From: Bacteroidetes bacterium GWA2_30_7
GTDB lineage: Bacteria; Bacteroidota; Bacteroidia; Bacteroidales; GWF2-33-38
NCBI GenBank assembly: GCA_001768155.1
Contig: MENC01000057.1
Location: 4,809 to 18,163, forward strand
Direction of reading: 5' to 3'
DNA length: 13,355 nt
Position numbers and translations under genes: made by a program. This document shows positions 1 through 8,005 of the stretch, one piece after another. The notes under the pieces were generated by a model. It had not been told where the DNA came from. It did not search any database and worked only from the letters and a program-made list of their open reading frames with translations. Each line of letters opens with the position of its first letter. Position 1 is the stretch's first letter.

Positions 1-1361
1 TGAAGATAAGTAACTTAAAATTTGAAAATTTTAAATGTTTTAAAAATATAGAACTTGAATTAGGCAAATTGACACTTCTAACAGGTGCAAATAGTAGTGG
101 TAAAAGTTCAATAATTTATGGTATTTTAGGTTCGCTTCAATCAGGCGAATTTCCATTTCAATTTTCACCTAATGGAAAATACATAGAAATGGGCGACTTT
201 CAAGAAATATCAAATAACCGAGATAAAAATAATATAATAAAAATTTCATATACAATAAGTAATTCGATTAGTTACACTATTGAAACTGAGTGGGAAATTG
301 ATAAAGTTAGAAAATTGCCACTCTTAAAATCACTAATTGTAGATACTATTTTTTTTAATTTACAAATTATAAAAACGAAGAATTATACTTTTAAATTTAA
401 ATATATCGCTGAAAAAGACCCAAAAAAGGACATATATAACAATGAATTTGCAAATAAACTACTTGATATACTTAATGAAAACATTAACATAATAAGAAAA
501 GATAATGGAAAATCAGAAAACAAGACATTTCAAGAAGTGAAAACTAAATTTCAAGATAGCAAACCTTATACGGAATTTTCTTTTAATGAATTATCTGAAT
601 TAAATGATATTTATTTGATTGAAAAAGGTGGATTTGTGTTAAAACAAGCATATGATAGCGTTGTTGAAATCTTCAAAGAAATTGATATAAAAACAAATTA
701 TATAAGTTCATTTAGATTACATCCTGATAGGACTTACTATGAGCAAACAAAAACTGATTTAAAAGTTGGAAAATTTGGTGAAAGATACACAGACCAAATT
801 GTTTTATGGGAAACTAAAAAATCAAAAAAATATAAAGAATTAGTAAATAAGTTAAATGAAATAAACTTATTGAAAGACATAAAAACTAAAAGATTAGAGG
901 GTGGAAGATACGAACTTCTTGTTAGACCGCAAGAAAATGGACAATTGTGCTCTCTTGCGGATGTCGGTTTTGGCATAAGTCAATTTTTACCAATTTTAGT
1001 GGCAGATTTTCAATTAGGAAATAATTCATTTTTATTTGTTTCGCAACCTGAAATACATTTACATCCAAGTGTTCAAGCAAATTTCGCTGATTATGTAATA
1101 AGTCAAATAAAAACATCAAAGAAATCTTATATAATTGAAACCCATAGTGAATATTTAATAAATAGAATACGATTAGGAATTGTAAAAGAAGAAATAAGTG
1201 ATAATGATATAAAAACTTATTATTTTAGAAATAACGGTGATAACGTTGAAAATTTTCCACTTTTATTAACCAAAGACGGACAAATTCAAAATGCCCCAGA
1301 AGATTTTTTTAAAACATATATGATTGATGTAATGGATATCGCAATAAATTCGGCTAAATAA
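1..1361 (+). CDS. DUF3696-type AAA/ABC-like ATPase (first base of start codon outside window)
   Basis: P-loop ATPase of about 453 residues. The reading frame is open to the left edge and begins TG-AAG-ATA-AGT, so the true start is almost certainly an ATG whose A lies one base before the window; the protein begins MKISNLKFENFKCF, the usual SMC/ABC-like N-terminal strand. TTG at 69 is internal. Visible motifs: Walker A GANSSGKS (about residues 29-36), the YISSFRLHPDR segment, a signature-like VGFGISQ (about 322-328), Walker B/D-loop QPEIHLHP (about 349-356) and the switch-histidine motif ETHSEYL (about 380-386). The C-terminal GQIQNAPEDFF block resembles DUF3696. Related ATPases are common in anti-phage and toxin-like modules, where they act as sensors or regulators of a partner nuclease. 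Here a PIN-like gene starts 2 bases after the stop, so the two are probably co-transcribed and co-functional. The role is inferred; the family assignment is firm. Confidence 0.9.
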   Translation, partial: KISNLKFENFKCFKNIELELGKLTLLTGANSSGKSSIIYGILGSLQSGEFPFQFSPNGKYIEMGDFQEISNNRDKNNIIKISYTISNSISYTIETEWEIDKVRKLPLLKSLIVDTIFFNLQIIKTKNYTFKFKYIAEKDPKKDIYNNEFANKLLDILNENINIIRKDNGKSENKTFQEVKTKFQDSKPYTEFSFNELSELNDIYLIEKGGFVLKQAYDSVVEIFKEIDIKTNYISSFRLHPDRTYYEQTKTDLKVGKFGERYTDQIVLWETKKSKKYKELVNKLNEINLLKDIKTKRLEGGRYELLVRPQENGQLCSLADVGFGISQFLPILVADFQLGNNSFLFVSQPEIHLHPSVQANFADYVISQIKTSKKSYIIETHSEYLINRIRLGIVKEEISDNDIKTYYFRNNGDNVENFPLLLTKDGQIQNAPEDFFKTYMIDVMDIAINSAK

Positions 1362-1363
1362 AT

Positions 1364-1834
1364 ATGAAGAAAGACATTTTTATTGACACAAATATTGCAA
1401 GCCGATTTACAAATCCTATGGATACAGAATATATCAAATTGATTAATTGGCTTTTAAAATACGAGAAAAATTCAGATAGTAATGCGTATTTGGTAGTATC
1501 AAAAAAGTTACTTGCAGAATATAATCGTTCTACAATGAACGCTCATACAGATACTTGTATTGGTGTAATTATTAATGCTTTGCTTAGTCAAGGAAGATTA
1601 ACAATAATAACGAATGACCAAATAAAAGAATTTCTGAGAGTATATTTTACGAAAAAAGTTGAAAAGCAATTGAGAAGTAACAATGAAGATAGACAACATA
1701 TTCCTGTTGTATTGCTTTCTGAAAGGAAATACGCCTTAGCAATAGATGATAATTTTGTTTATGATTTGACTCATTTTTCGGGTTTTTATACAAGAGTTGA
1801 AAAACGACCGGAAAGATTACCTTATGAAAATTAA
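1364..1834 (+). CDS. PIN-fold nuclease-like protein, partner of the upstream ATPase
   Basis: A 156-residue protein with a PIN-like layout. An N-terminal strand leads to FIDTNIASRF, with Asp8 and Asn10 of the DTN motif. A second acidic residue is Glu52 in LLAEYNRS. C-terminal acidic residues are Asp109 in NNEDRQHIP and Asp128/Asp129 in ALAIDDNF, matching the pattern in which PIN domains place their metal-binding carboxylates. PIN proteins are usually metal-dependent ribonucleases, for example VapC toxins. No VapB-like antitoxin is present; instead the preceding gene is an ATPase ending 2 bases upstream, which suggests the ATPase controls the nuclease. The stop codon lies directly against an attC-like foldback. 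It could be a catalytically altered PIN relative. The fold call rests on motif spacing and not on an alignment. Confidence 0.75.
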   Translation: MKKDIFIDTNIASRFTNPMDTEYIKLINWLLKYEKNSDSNAYLVVSKKLLAEYNRSTMNAHTDTCIGVIINALLSQGRLTIITNDQIKEFLRVYFTKKVEKQLRSNNEDRQHIPVVLLSERKYALAIDDNFVYDLTHFSGFYTRVEKRPERLPYEN

Positions 1835-1836
1835 GC

Positions 1837-1980
1837 ATATAACATATGGTAGAGCGTTCATTGCTGTATTTGTGCAAACTTGAAACTTTGTGCAAGAAAG
1901 AACCATTTGTGGGTAATTGATACTTTTGTGCCTTGAAATCCCACAAAAAAAAGCAACGCCGCCTACCATTTTTCGTTAAC
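1837..1980 (+). repeat. attC-like imperfect foldback after the PIN gene
   Basis: This long imperfect palindrome starts 3 bases after the PIN stop. Nested arms pair in register: TAAC (1840-1843) with GTTA (1975-1978), ATGGTAG (1846-1852) with CTACCAT (1963-1969), and GCGTT (1854-1858) with AACGC (1955-1959), with unequal bulges between them. An inner pair, TTTGTGGG (1906-1913) with CCCACAAA (1940-1947), adds a second stem. The outer ends resemble but do not exactly match the attC R''/R' boxes (ATATAAC against RYYYAAC, GTTAACA against GTTRRRY). The position right after a cassette-like gene, the size and the bulged arms fit an integron-type recombination site. A transcription-related hairpin or another repeat family remains possible. 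Between 1981 and 2113 there is only AT-rich sequence with AAATCTTAAATC-type repeats. Confidence 0.5.
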
Positions 1981-2113
1981 ACCCCTTCAACTCCTCTCAG
2001 AACTTATAATCCAAACCAATCAACCATTTTTTTTAAATAATTTTCAATCTAATTTTAATAATTCAAAAATATCTTTTCATTAAAAATTAATCTCAAATCT
2101 TAAATCTTAAATC

Positions 2114-3346
2114 CTAATTCCCCCTCAACCCCTTAATCCTCTGCAACAACGTAGGGTGCGAATAATTCAAAAACACATCAAGTGAGTGAGGAGTGAGGTT
2201 GCTTAAATTTTTTACCGAGAGTTTTATTAAGCCTGAAATAAGGTGTTCAGCATTATAATTGTCTTTTGCGTATTTGTCAGCCTGATATTCGTTTTTGCGT
2301 GAAATTACGTTCATAAAAATGCCTAAAATCATGCTAATTGGGCTGAATAAAACCCCAAAAGCAATAATCCCAATATGAAACGAAGGGTTTTCAACACCAA
2401 GTGCAAACGAAAATTCTGGAATAGTTAAAAATAAGGACATTATGTATAAAGTCATTCCTGTTTGAATAAACGAAATAATCAACGAAATAAGTGTGTGTTT
2501 CTTTTTGTAATGCCCGATTTCGTGAGCCAAAACAGCAACAATTTCTTCTTTTGTTAAGTCGTTAATCAGTGTATCGTATAGAACTATTCGTTTTTTTGCA
2601 CCAAGTCCGGTAAAATAGGCATTTGCTTTTGTTGAGCGTTTTGAACCGTCAATTACAAAAATGTTTTTCAGTTTAAATCCTGTTTTTTCGGCAAACTTTA
2701 CAATTTCATCTTTCAATTCGCCTTCTTGCAGCGGAGTTTGTTTGTTAAACAACGGAACAATTATGTTTGAATAAAACATTGTCATAAAAAGCATAAAAAC
2801 ACTAATCATAGCCCAAGCGTACAGCCAAAAATATTGCCCCGAAATATTGTAAAACCATATAATCAGCGACATTAAGCCGCCGCCAATAAGAATACCTAAA
2901 ATTCCGCCTTTGAGCTTGTCTAAAATAAAAGTTTTAACTGTGGTTTTATTAAATCCGAAGCGTTCTTCGATAACAAAAATATTGTAAATTGTAAATGGAG
3001 TATTCAGAATATCAGATAAAAACATTATTATTCCGAAAAATACCAATGCTACTAAAATCGGATTTTCGACATAGCTTCTTGCCAGATTATCGAAATATGC
3101 AAAACCGCCTAAAAACAACATCAGCATAATAAGCAAAAAGCTGAAACTACTTGTTATGATTCCAAAATTGCTGTTTACCTTGTCGTATTCTTGCGACTTT
3201 TGGTACTTTTCTTCGTCGTAAATGTTTTTTAATTCAGTCGGAAGAGTCTTGCTCCATTTTGTAGAATTTAAATAGTCTATTAATCTGTCTAATAAAAAAT
3301 CAAATAACAGAATTGCAATTATGAGCCAAAAAATAAGATTTACCAT
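2114..3346 (-). CDS. M48 family zinc metalloprotease, Ste24/CAAX prenyl protease 1-like
   Basis: A 410-residue integral membrane metalloprotease of the M48A (Ste24/HtpX superfamily) type. The zinc site is HEIGH (residues 275-279), and the third ligand is Glu353 in KNEYQADKYA. Other family blocks are EERFGFNKTT (127-136), STKANAYFTG (238-247) and NYSHPTLLQRI (394-404). About seven hydrophobic segments are visible (near 1-26, 61-88, 97-120, 147-168, 173-200, 285-310 and 324-350), matching the multi-helix barrel of Ste24. In bacteria, which lack prenylated CAAX proteins, such enzymes are thought to act in membrane-protein quality control. The length is typical and the gene looks intact. The start is an ATG with only A-rich sequence upstream, normal for this phylum. 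It stands alone: 204 bases of repeats separate it from the lipoprotein gene upstream. Confidence 0.95.
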   Translation of the reverse strand: MVNLIFWLIIAILLFDFLLDRLIDYLNSTKWSKTLPTELKNIYDEEKYQKSQEYDKVNSNFGIITSSFSFLLIMLMLFLGGFAYFDNLARSYVENPILVALVFFGIIMFLSDILNTPFTIYNIFVIEERFGFNKTTVKTFILDKLKGGILGILIGGGLMSLIIWFYNISGQYFWLYAWAMISVFMLFMTMFYSNIIVPLFNKQTPLQEGELKDEIVKFAEKTGFKLKNIFVIDGSKRSTKANAYFTGLGAKKRIVLYDTLINDLTKEEIVAVLAHEIGHYKKKHTLISLIISFIQTGMTLYIMSLFLTIPEFSFALGVENPSFHIGIIAFGVLFSPISMILGIFMNVISRKNEYQADKYAKDNYNAEHLISGLIKLSVKNLSNLTPHSLDVFLNYSHPTLLQRIKGLRGN

Positions 3347-3550
3347 TTTTTAAGAATTTAGGATTAAGGATTTGGGAATTTTACATTTTACATTTAGGAT
3401 TTGAGATTTGGGATTTACTATTTACGATTTGGCAGAATTAGCTACAATTTAACAATGTAACCATTTAACAATCAAACTCAAAAAGATTGCTTCGTTCCTC
3501 GCAATGACGGAACTACAAACAATTTAACAATTTAACCATTTAACAATTTC
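3347..3550. repeat. Intergenic block of degenerate short repeats
   Basis: No gene is seen here. The block contains GGATTTGGGAATTTTAC / AGGATTTGAGATTTGGG type repeats (about 3358-3432) and TTTAACAATTTAACCATTT type repeats (about 3447-3470 and 3520-3549), with the dispersed element at 3484-3510 between them. The same sequence families recur in the gaps at 4592-4811, 6900-7102 and 10944-11416. Confidence 0.7.
3484..3510 (-). repeat. Dispersed repeat, GCGAGG...GAAGCAATC family
   Basis: Read on the minus strand this begins CCGTCATTGCGAGGAACG and ends AAGCAATCT. A shorter copy lies at 4744-4764. As I recall, short repeats of this type are widespread in unrelated bacterial genomes as intergenic elements. 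No function is visible. Confidence 0.6.
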
Positions 3551-4591
3551 TCATTCCATTTGCTGATTTAATTTTTGTTGGTCTGCCTGTCGTTGTGTTA
3601 GCGTATTCATGTAGCTTCGAGCCGATTTGTTTTTAAATTCTGAGTATGATTTTTTAGCCCAGTCTATTGCCAAATCTAATTTTCCATCCACTTCGCAGGC
3701 TAAAGCCATGTTATAAGCTGCTCTTCCTGCAATTTTAGTATCTGAATTTGAAACGTATTTTTGCCAAATTTCAGCAGCTTCTGCCCATTGATTTGCTCTT
3801 ACTTTAAGTTTAGCAGTTTCAAAATCATCAACACCTTTGGTATAATATGCTCTGCTTACAGAAACCCAAACCGGAGAAATTCTAATTCCATATTGACTTC
3901 CGGCAAATTTTCCAGCTTCGATAATACATGAGCGTTGTGCAGGAAGCCGCCCTAAAGCTTGTTCTTGCTTTTCGCCCTGTCCGTACCAGAATTTGTGGTC
4001 GGTAAAAATATTTTGGTCAACAATTGCTTGATTTGAAGGGTTGTAAATTCTCCAACCAGCCATAATTCCAATATCCATTGTTGCAGTATGCTCTGTATAA
4101 GGAACTTCTTTATCGCCAACTTTCTTTTTTGCTTCTTTAGTGCTATAACGGATTCCAGTATTTGAATCGAAAATTTCTAGTGCAATTAATGCATCTGCAT
4201 CATTTTCTTTACAAATTCTTTCAACTTCGTTCCATTCGAGCGGAATAGGCCACTCGGTAGTTCCTGTGCCTCTCAAGTCAAGATTTGAAGGTACTTTTAC
4301 TGTATATCTTGGGCTTGAAACCAATACATCGGCAACTCCATCAACACAACGAAACGATGCTTCGCGGTCAACCTGAATTCCTTCACCGGTTAATACACCT
4401 TCGAGTATATTATTGAATTTTTCGCCTTTGCCGGGCAAACTTCTATTTGCAACAGCAAGTTTTTTTATGTTTGTAGGAACTGTAATTTGTGCAGGTACAA
4501 GCACTTTCATAGTTATAGATGAAGTAGAACATGAAGTAAAAATCAAAGTTAATATACTGAAAACAGCCCAATTAATAAATAATAATTTCAT
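3551..4591 (-). CDS. DUF6340-type lipoprotein
   Basis: A 346-residue secreted protein. The N-terminus has a hydrophobic signal segment ending in a lipobox-like IFTSC with Cys21, so it is probably an SPII-processed lipoprotein. After it comes VLVPAQITVPTNIKKLAVANRS, and later segments include DADALIALEIFD, the conserved-looking GRLPAQRSCIIEAG and a C-terminal region from about residue 255 (DDFETAKLKVRANQWAEAAE, then YNMALACEVDGKLDLAIDWA) that looks like TPR-type helical repeats. This layout matches the Bacteroidota family DUF6340, whose function is unknown; peptidoglycan or outer-membrane association is only a guess. Start ATG at 4591. No partner gene is adjacent: repeats flank it on both sides. 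The family call comes from recall of its overall pattern. Confidence 0.85.
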   Translation of the reverse strand: MKLLFINWAVFSILTLIFTSCSTSSITMKVLVPAQITVPTNIKKLAVANRSLPGKGEKFNNILEGVLTGEGIQVDREASFRCVDGVADVLVSSPRYTVKVPSNLDLRGTGTTEWPIPLEWNEVERICKENDADALIALEIFDSNTGIRYSTKEAKKKVGDKEVPYTEHTATMDIGIMAGWRIYNPSNQAIVDQNIFTDHKFWYGQGEKQEQALGRLPAQRSCIIEAGKFAGSQYGIRISPVWVSVSRAYYTKGVDDFETAKLKVRANQWAEAAEIWQKYVSNSDTKIAGRAAYNMALACEVDGKLDLAIDWAKKSYSEFKNKSARSYMNTLTQRQADQQKLNQQME

Positions 4592-4811
4592 AATTTATCA
4601 TCATAAAAATTTAACAAAATAAACCTCAAACCCTAATTTATGTAATATTTAAAAAGTAAAATGCTATGCACTGAGTTTATCGAAGTGTAATATTTAAGTA
4701 AGTTCTCAATAATTGGTGAAAAAAACTATAAATATTCAAATTGAGATTGCTTCGTGCCTCGCAACCTCAAACTTCAAACCCCAAACCTCAAACCTCAAAC
4801 TCTTCAACCTC
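4592..4811. repeat. Intergenic block with two dispersed repeats and CAAACCTC tandem units
   Basis: No gene is seen here. The block holds CACTGAGTTTATCGAAGTG at 4669-4687 (minus-strand copy of the CACTTCGA...CTCAGTG element), AGATTGCTTCGTGCCTCGCA at 4744-4763 (second copy of the GCGAGG element) and a run of 7-base CAAACCT/CAAACCC units at about 4766-4800. Confidence 0.7.
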
Positions 4812-6899
4812 TTAATAACTTCCGTAATATTTTCTTAAAAACCATTCAATCGAAAGCAAAAGCAAAATAATTCCAAATATTAGTTTAAAGTTGATTACGT
4901 CGTCAATATTTTTTTCGGAATACATTATTGGTGCAATATTTTTATTTTGCAGAATATTTTCTGTAATTTTATTAGAATGAAGAGGATAGGTAAAAAGTCC
5001 CCCATTAAATTCTGACAATTGTTTTAATAATTTATGATTTGCAATTGTATTTTCCGATTCAATATTTATTGGAAGAATTGAGAAACTGCCTTTTTTTGAA
5101 AGCATTTTTTCATTAACTTTTAATGAAGCTATGTAAGTGTAAATTCCTTCTTTAAAAATTCCTGCATTTAGTCTGTAAGTTTTTTCTGTTTTATTGAATG
5201 TGAAAGGATATTTAATTCCGTTATTATCAATAATATCAATTGTTAAATCGCCATCATTATTTAATTCAAAACTATTATTATAATACTCGGCATCAAAAAT
5301 TATAGATTCAGACTCATTAAACATTTTTTTATGATTTAATACAAATTGGTCTTTCTGAACTTTAAGTGCCAGAAATTGAACAATTTTATTAATAAATTCG
5401 TTAAATAAATCGTGGTTTTCTTTTTCGATATAATTATTGATTTTCCATCGCCAAATTCCTTCTCCAAGTATAAACCCAATTTTGTTTTCCGAATTATTCA
5501 TAAAAAATAAAAGTGGTTTAGCGGTATTAATTGTTTTAATGGATTGAAATAACATTACTTCGCAGTTTGGTGAGGTCTTATAATCGCCAAATGGAACTAC
5601 TAACGGTGGATATTTACTGAAAATATTCTTCATATCTTCGCTTAATTCAAAAAATGTAAAATCTTTATTAACAAATGGTTTTGCATCTTCAGAAGAATTT
5701 TTCGATTGATTTATTGAAACTCCCAGATTCTGCGAATTTATTTGTTTAATATTCGATTGGCTTCCTAAAATAAATAAAACAGGAATTTTCGACTTATTTA
5801 TTTCGGTTAAAATACTAGTAATGTTATTAGTGAGCGAAGGAAGTTGGTGAAGTATTATTAAATTATATTGTGAGATATTGTTTTTGAAATCGTTGATGTT
5901 AAAAAAATCAAGTTCAAAGTTTTGATTCGAGGTTAATGCACTTTTTAAGGCTCCAATATCGGGATGTGTGGAATTTGAAAGAATCAATATTTTTTGACGA
6001 TTATCAATTACATCAATTGCGAATTTTTTCTCATTGTTAATAATATTTTTTTCATTTTCGACTGGAATAATTTCAACCTTATAATGCTGTAAACCTGGCG
6101 ATTTTGCTTCGATTTCAAAATTCACGGTTTCAGAAAAGTTATCGTTGTTTATAATTACTGGTTTAGTAAAAATTTGATTACCGTTTTGTGATACTATCAA
6201 TTTCGATTCTTTTCCTTTTAATCCTGTAGAAGTGTAAAATAATTGAACTGGAAATTTGTTTCCTAAAAATGCAATTTTATTACAAATTACTTCTTTCAGA
6301 TAAATATCTTTTTGCTCTGAACTGTCGCCTAATGCAATTGTATATATCGGATAATTAAGACTTTTAGCATTATAATATGGATTTTAGCCTTCGTTATAAA
6401 TTCCATCGCTTGTAATTATTAATGCACCAATATTTTGATTTGAATAACGGCTTTCGATTTCTTTAAATAAGTTTGAAAAAGACGTTATTTTGCCATCATA
6501 AGAGTATTTCAAAGTATCTTCAACTTTATTCGAAAACGACAAGGTTTTAACATCGTAATTTTCTGACAATTGATTTACAATTGAATCAATTGAACTGGGC
6601 AATTTTTTTAGTAAAGTGCTGTCGGAATTTATTTTAATAGATTCGGAATTGTCGTTGGCAATAATTATAATTGGCTTTTCAATATAAGTTGAAATTGAAT
6701 TAATTATAGGTGATAAAATTAAAATCAAAATAATGAAAATTGAAACGAACCTGAATATCATCAGAATATTTCTGACAATACGTTTCATATCAATAAGCTT
6801 TTTATCTCTAATGTAAAACCAATAAGTGATTATTACAGAGAATAGTAAACTCAAACCAACAAGTAAACCAGCATACGGAGTATCGAAAGATATATTCAA
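4812..6899 (-). pseudogene. VWA-domain membrane protein with one in-frame TAA at 6384-6386
   Basis: One frame of 696 codons runs from ATG at 6899 to the stop at 4812, broken only by TAA at codon 172. The N-terminal part has two membrane helices (about residues 8-30 and 46-68), then a von Willebrand A domain with a MIDAS-like DNSES (residues 83-87) and a SDG at 164-166. After the TAA the same frame continues NPYYNAKSLNYPIYTIALGD and keeps good protein sequence through a Rossmann-like segment (QKILILSNSTHPDIG) to a C-terminal helix (FKLIFGIILLLLSIEWFL). The whole matches Bacteroidota VWA membrane proteins of about 690 residues with a glutamine-amidotransferase-like middle domain; their function is unknown, with BatA-like roles a guess. 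The ORF that could begin at TTG 6200 is not an independent gene. A recent nonsense mutation or a sequencing error is the simplest explanation; TCA (Ser) to TAA needs one base change. Confidence 0.85.
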
Positions 6900-7102
6900 A
6901 TAAATAAGTTAAATGGTTAAATTGCTAAATTGTTAAATTGTTACTGATGCTGTAAATTCTAAATCCTAAATTCCAAATTTCAAATCATTTTTACCACACT
7001 TCGACAAACTCAGTGCATCGCATAGAATCATAGGCACATAGTACTTCACATAGCTTTTAAATCTCTAAATTTCAAATCCTAAATCTTAAATCCTAAATTC
7101 CT
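6900..7102. repeat. Intergenic block of TTAAATTG and AAATCCTAAAT repeats
   Basis: No gene is seen here. Units of TTAAATTGTTAAATTG type fill about 6908-6943. AAATCCTAAATTCC units fill about 6951-6985 and 7061-7100. One CACTTCGACAAACTCAGTG element lies at 6997-7015, followed by GCATCGCATAG. Confidence 0.7.
6997..7015 (+). repeat. Dispersed CACTTCGA...CTCAGTG element, copy 2 of 3
   Basis: Reads CACTTCGACAAACTCAGTG. Copy 1 is at 4669-4687 on the minus strand (17-18 of 19 bases alike) and copy 3 is at 13164-13182 (CACTTCGACAGGCTCAGTG). Copies 1 and 2 also share a trailing GCAT..GCAT-like stretch. As I recall, the core resembles a CTTCGACAGGCTCAG repeat found in many bacterial genomes. Confidence 0.65.
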
Positions 7103-7849
7103 TTAGGTCTGCATTCCTCCGCAAACATTAATTGTTTGTCCGCTTACATAAGAAGATAATTCTGATGCAAGGTAAACAACAGTATTCGCTACTTCTTCGG
7201 GCAAACCGCCACGTTTTAATGGAATTTTTTCGTACCAGCCTTTTTTAATTTCTTCGGGTAACGAAGCTGTCATATCTGTAACGATAAATCCGGGTGCAAT
7301 TGCATTACATCTAACGTTTCTGCCGCCAAGTTCTTTTGCAACTGATTTTGAAAAACCAATTATTCCGGCTTTTGAAGCTGAATAATTACATTGTCCGGCA
7401 TTTCCGCCAACTCCAACAACCGAGCTTATATTGATAATAGAACCTGTTCTTTGACTTAGCATAGTTTTCTGAACTGCTTTAGTCATATTGAAAACTGATT
7501 TTAGATTTACATTAATAACTAAATCCCATTGTTCTTCGGTCATTCTTAATAATAAATTATCGCGGGTTATTCCGGCATTATTTACCAATGCGTCAACTCT
7601 CCCAAAATCTTTAACAACTTCTTCGACTGTTGTATTGCAATCGTCGAATTTACTGGCATTAGAAGCATAGCCTTTTGCTTTTATTCCTAAGCCGTTAAGT
7701 TCTTTTTCAAGTGTTTTCATATTGTCGTCGTACGACAAATCAGTAAATGCAACATTTGCACCGTTTTTTGCACACACAACAGAGATAGCTCTTCCGATAC
7801 CTCTTGCTGCTCCAGTAATTAAAACCGTTTTTCCATCTAGTAATTTCAT
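7103..7849 (-). CDS. fabG: 3-oxoacyl-[acyl-carrier-protein] reductase, FabG-type SDR
   Basis: A 248-residue classical short-chain dehydrogenase. It carries the cofactor motif TGAARGIG (residues 12-19), NNAG (90-93) and Asn115. The catalytic residues are Ser143, Tyr156 and Lys160 in the YSASK context, followed by NAIAPGFIVTDM. The C-terminus VSGQTINVCGGMQT and the exact length are those of FabG, which reduces 3-oxoacyl-ACP with NADPH in fatty-acid elongation in the cytoplasm. The segment GITRDNLLLRM is also FabG-like. No other fatty-acid synthesis gene is adjacent, so a related SDR acting on a different substrate cannot be excluded, but the match to the FabG pattern is strong. Start ATG at 7849. 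A possible -7 box TATTTTTG (7920-7913, minus) lacks a good -33 partner. Confidence 0.92.
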   Translation of the reverse strand: MKLLDGKTVLITGAARGIGRAISVVCAKNGANVAFTDLSYDDNMKTLEKELNGLGIKAKGYASNASKFDDCNTTVEEVVKDFGRVDALVNNAGITRDNLLLRMTEEQWDLVINVNLKSVFNMTKAVQKTMLSQRTGSIINISSVVGVGGNAGQCNYSASKAGIIGFSKSVAKELGGRNVRCNAIAPGFIVTDMTASLPEEIKKGWYEKIPLKRGGLPEEVANTVVYLASELSSYVSGQTINVCGGMQT

Positions 7850-7970
7850 ACTTAAATTAATTTAATATATAATTTTCTATTTATTTTTTTGCCACAAAAA
7901 CTCAATGTTTAACAAAAATATTTTAACTTATTTTTATTAATTTGTAACTACTCAGTACTCATTTTTTTTT

Positions 7971-8005
7971 GCCACTAAACCACAAAAGCACTAAATCCCA
8001 CAAAA
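7971..8005 (+). repeat. Left inverted copy of a 35-base CAC-AAA repeat flanking the GxxExxY gene
   Basis: Begins GCCACTAAACCACAAAAGCA and ends TCCCACAAAA. It is built of 8-base units of the form nCACnAAA and ends exactly one base before the stop codon of the GxxExxY gene. The copy at 8398-8432 (minus strand) matches at 29 of 35 positions in inverted orientation. A fragment of similar type, TTTTTTTGCCACAAAAAC, lies at about 7884-7901. Confidence 0.8.

Noticed and set aside
69..71. TTG 69 as start of the ATPase
   Set aside because: The frame is open to the window edge and encodes the expected MKISNLKFENFKCF N-terminus upstream of Walker A.
1839..1980. The attC-like foldback as a rho-independent terminator
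   Set aside because: The arms are about 100 bases apart with bulges and there is no T tract after the right arm.
1647..1982. Minus-strand ORF over the PIN gene end and the attC-like site
   Set aside because: It overlaps a well-supported PIN-like gene and a structured repeat, and its product shows no recognisable protein pattern.
3431..3550. TTTAACAATT tandem units as a CRISPR array
   Set aside because: Units are short, degenerate and have no regular unique spacers; no cas genes are near.
4413..4622. Plus-strand 69-residue ORF with a hydrophobic N-terminus
   Set aside because: It is the reverse complement of the lipoprotein signal-peptide region; the hydrophobic look is a shadow of that.
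4812..6200. A stand-alone 462-residue gene beginning at 6200
   Set aside because: The proposed start is TTG inside a continuous frame whose upstream codons encode matching VWA-protein sequence; it is the 3' part of the interrupted gene.
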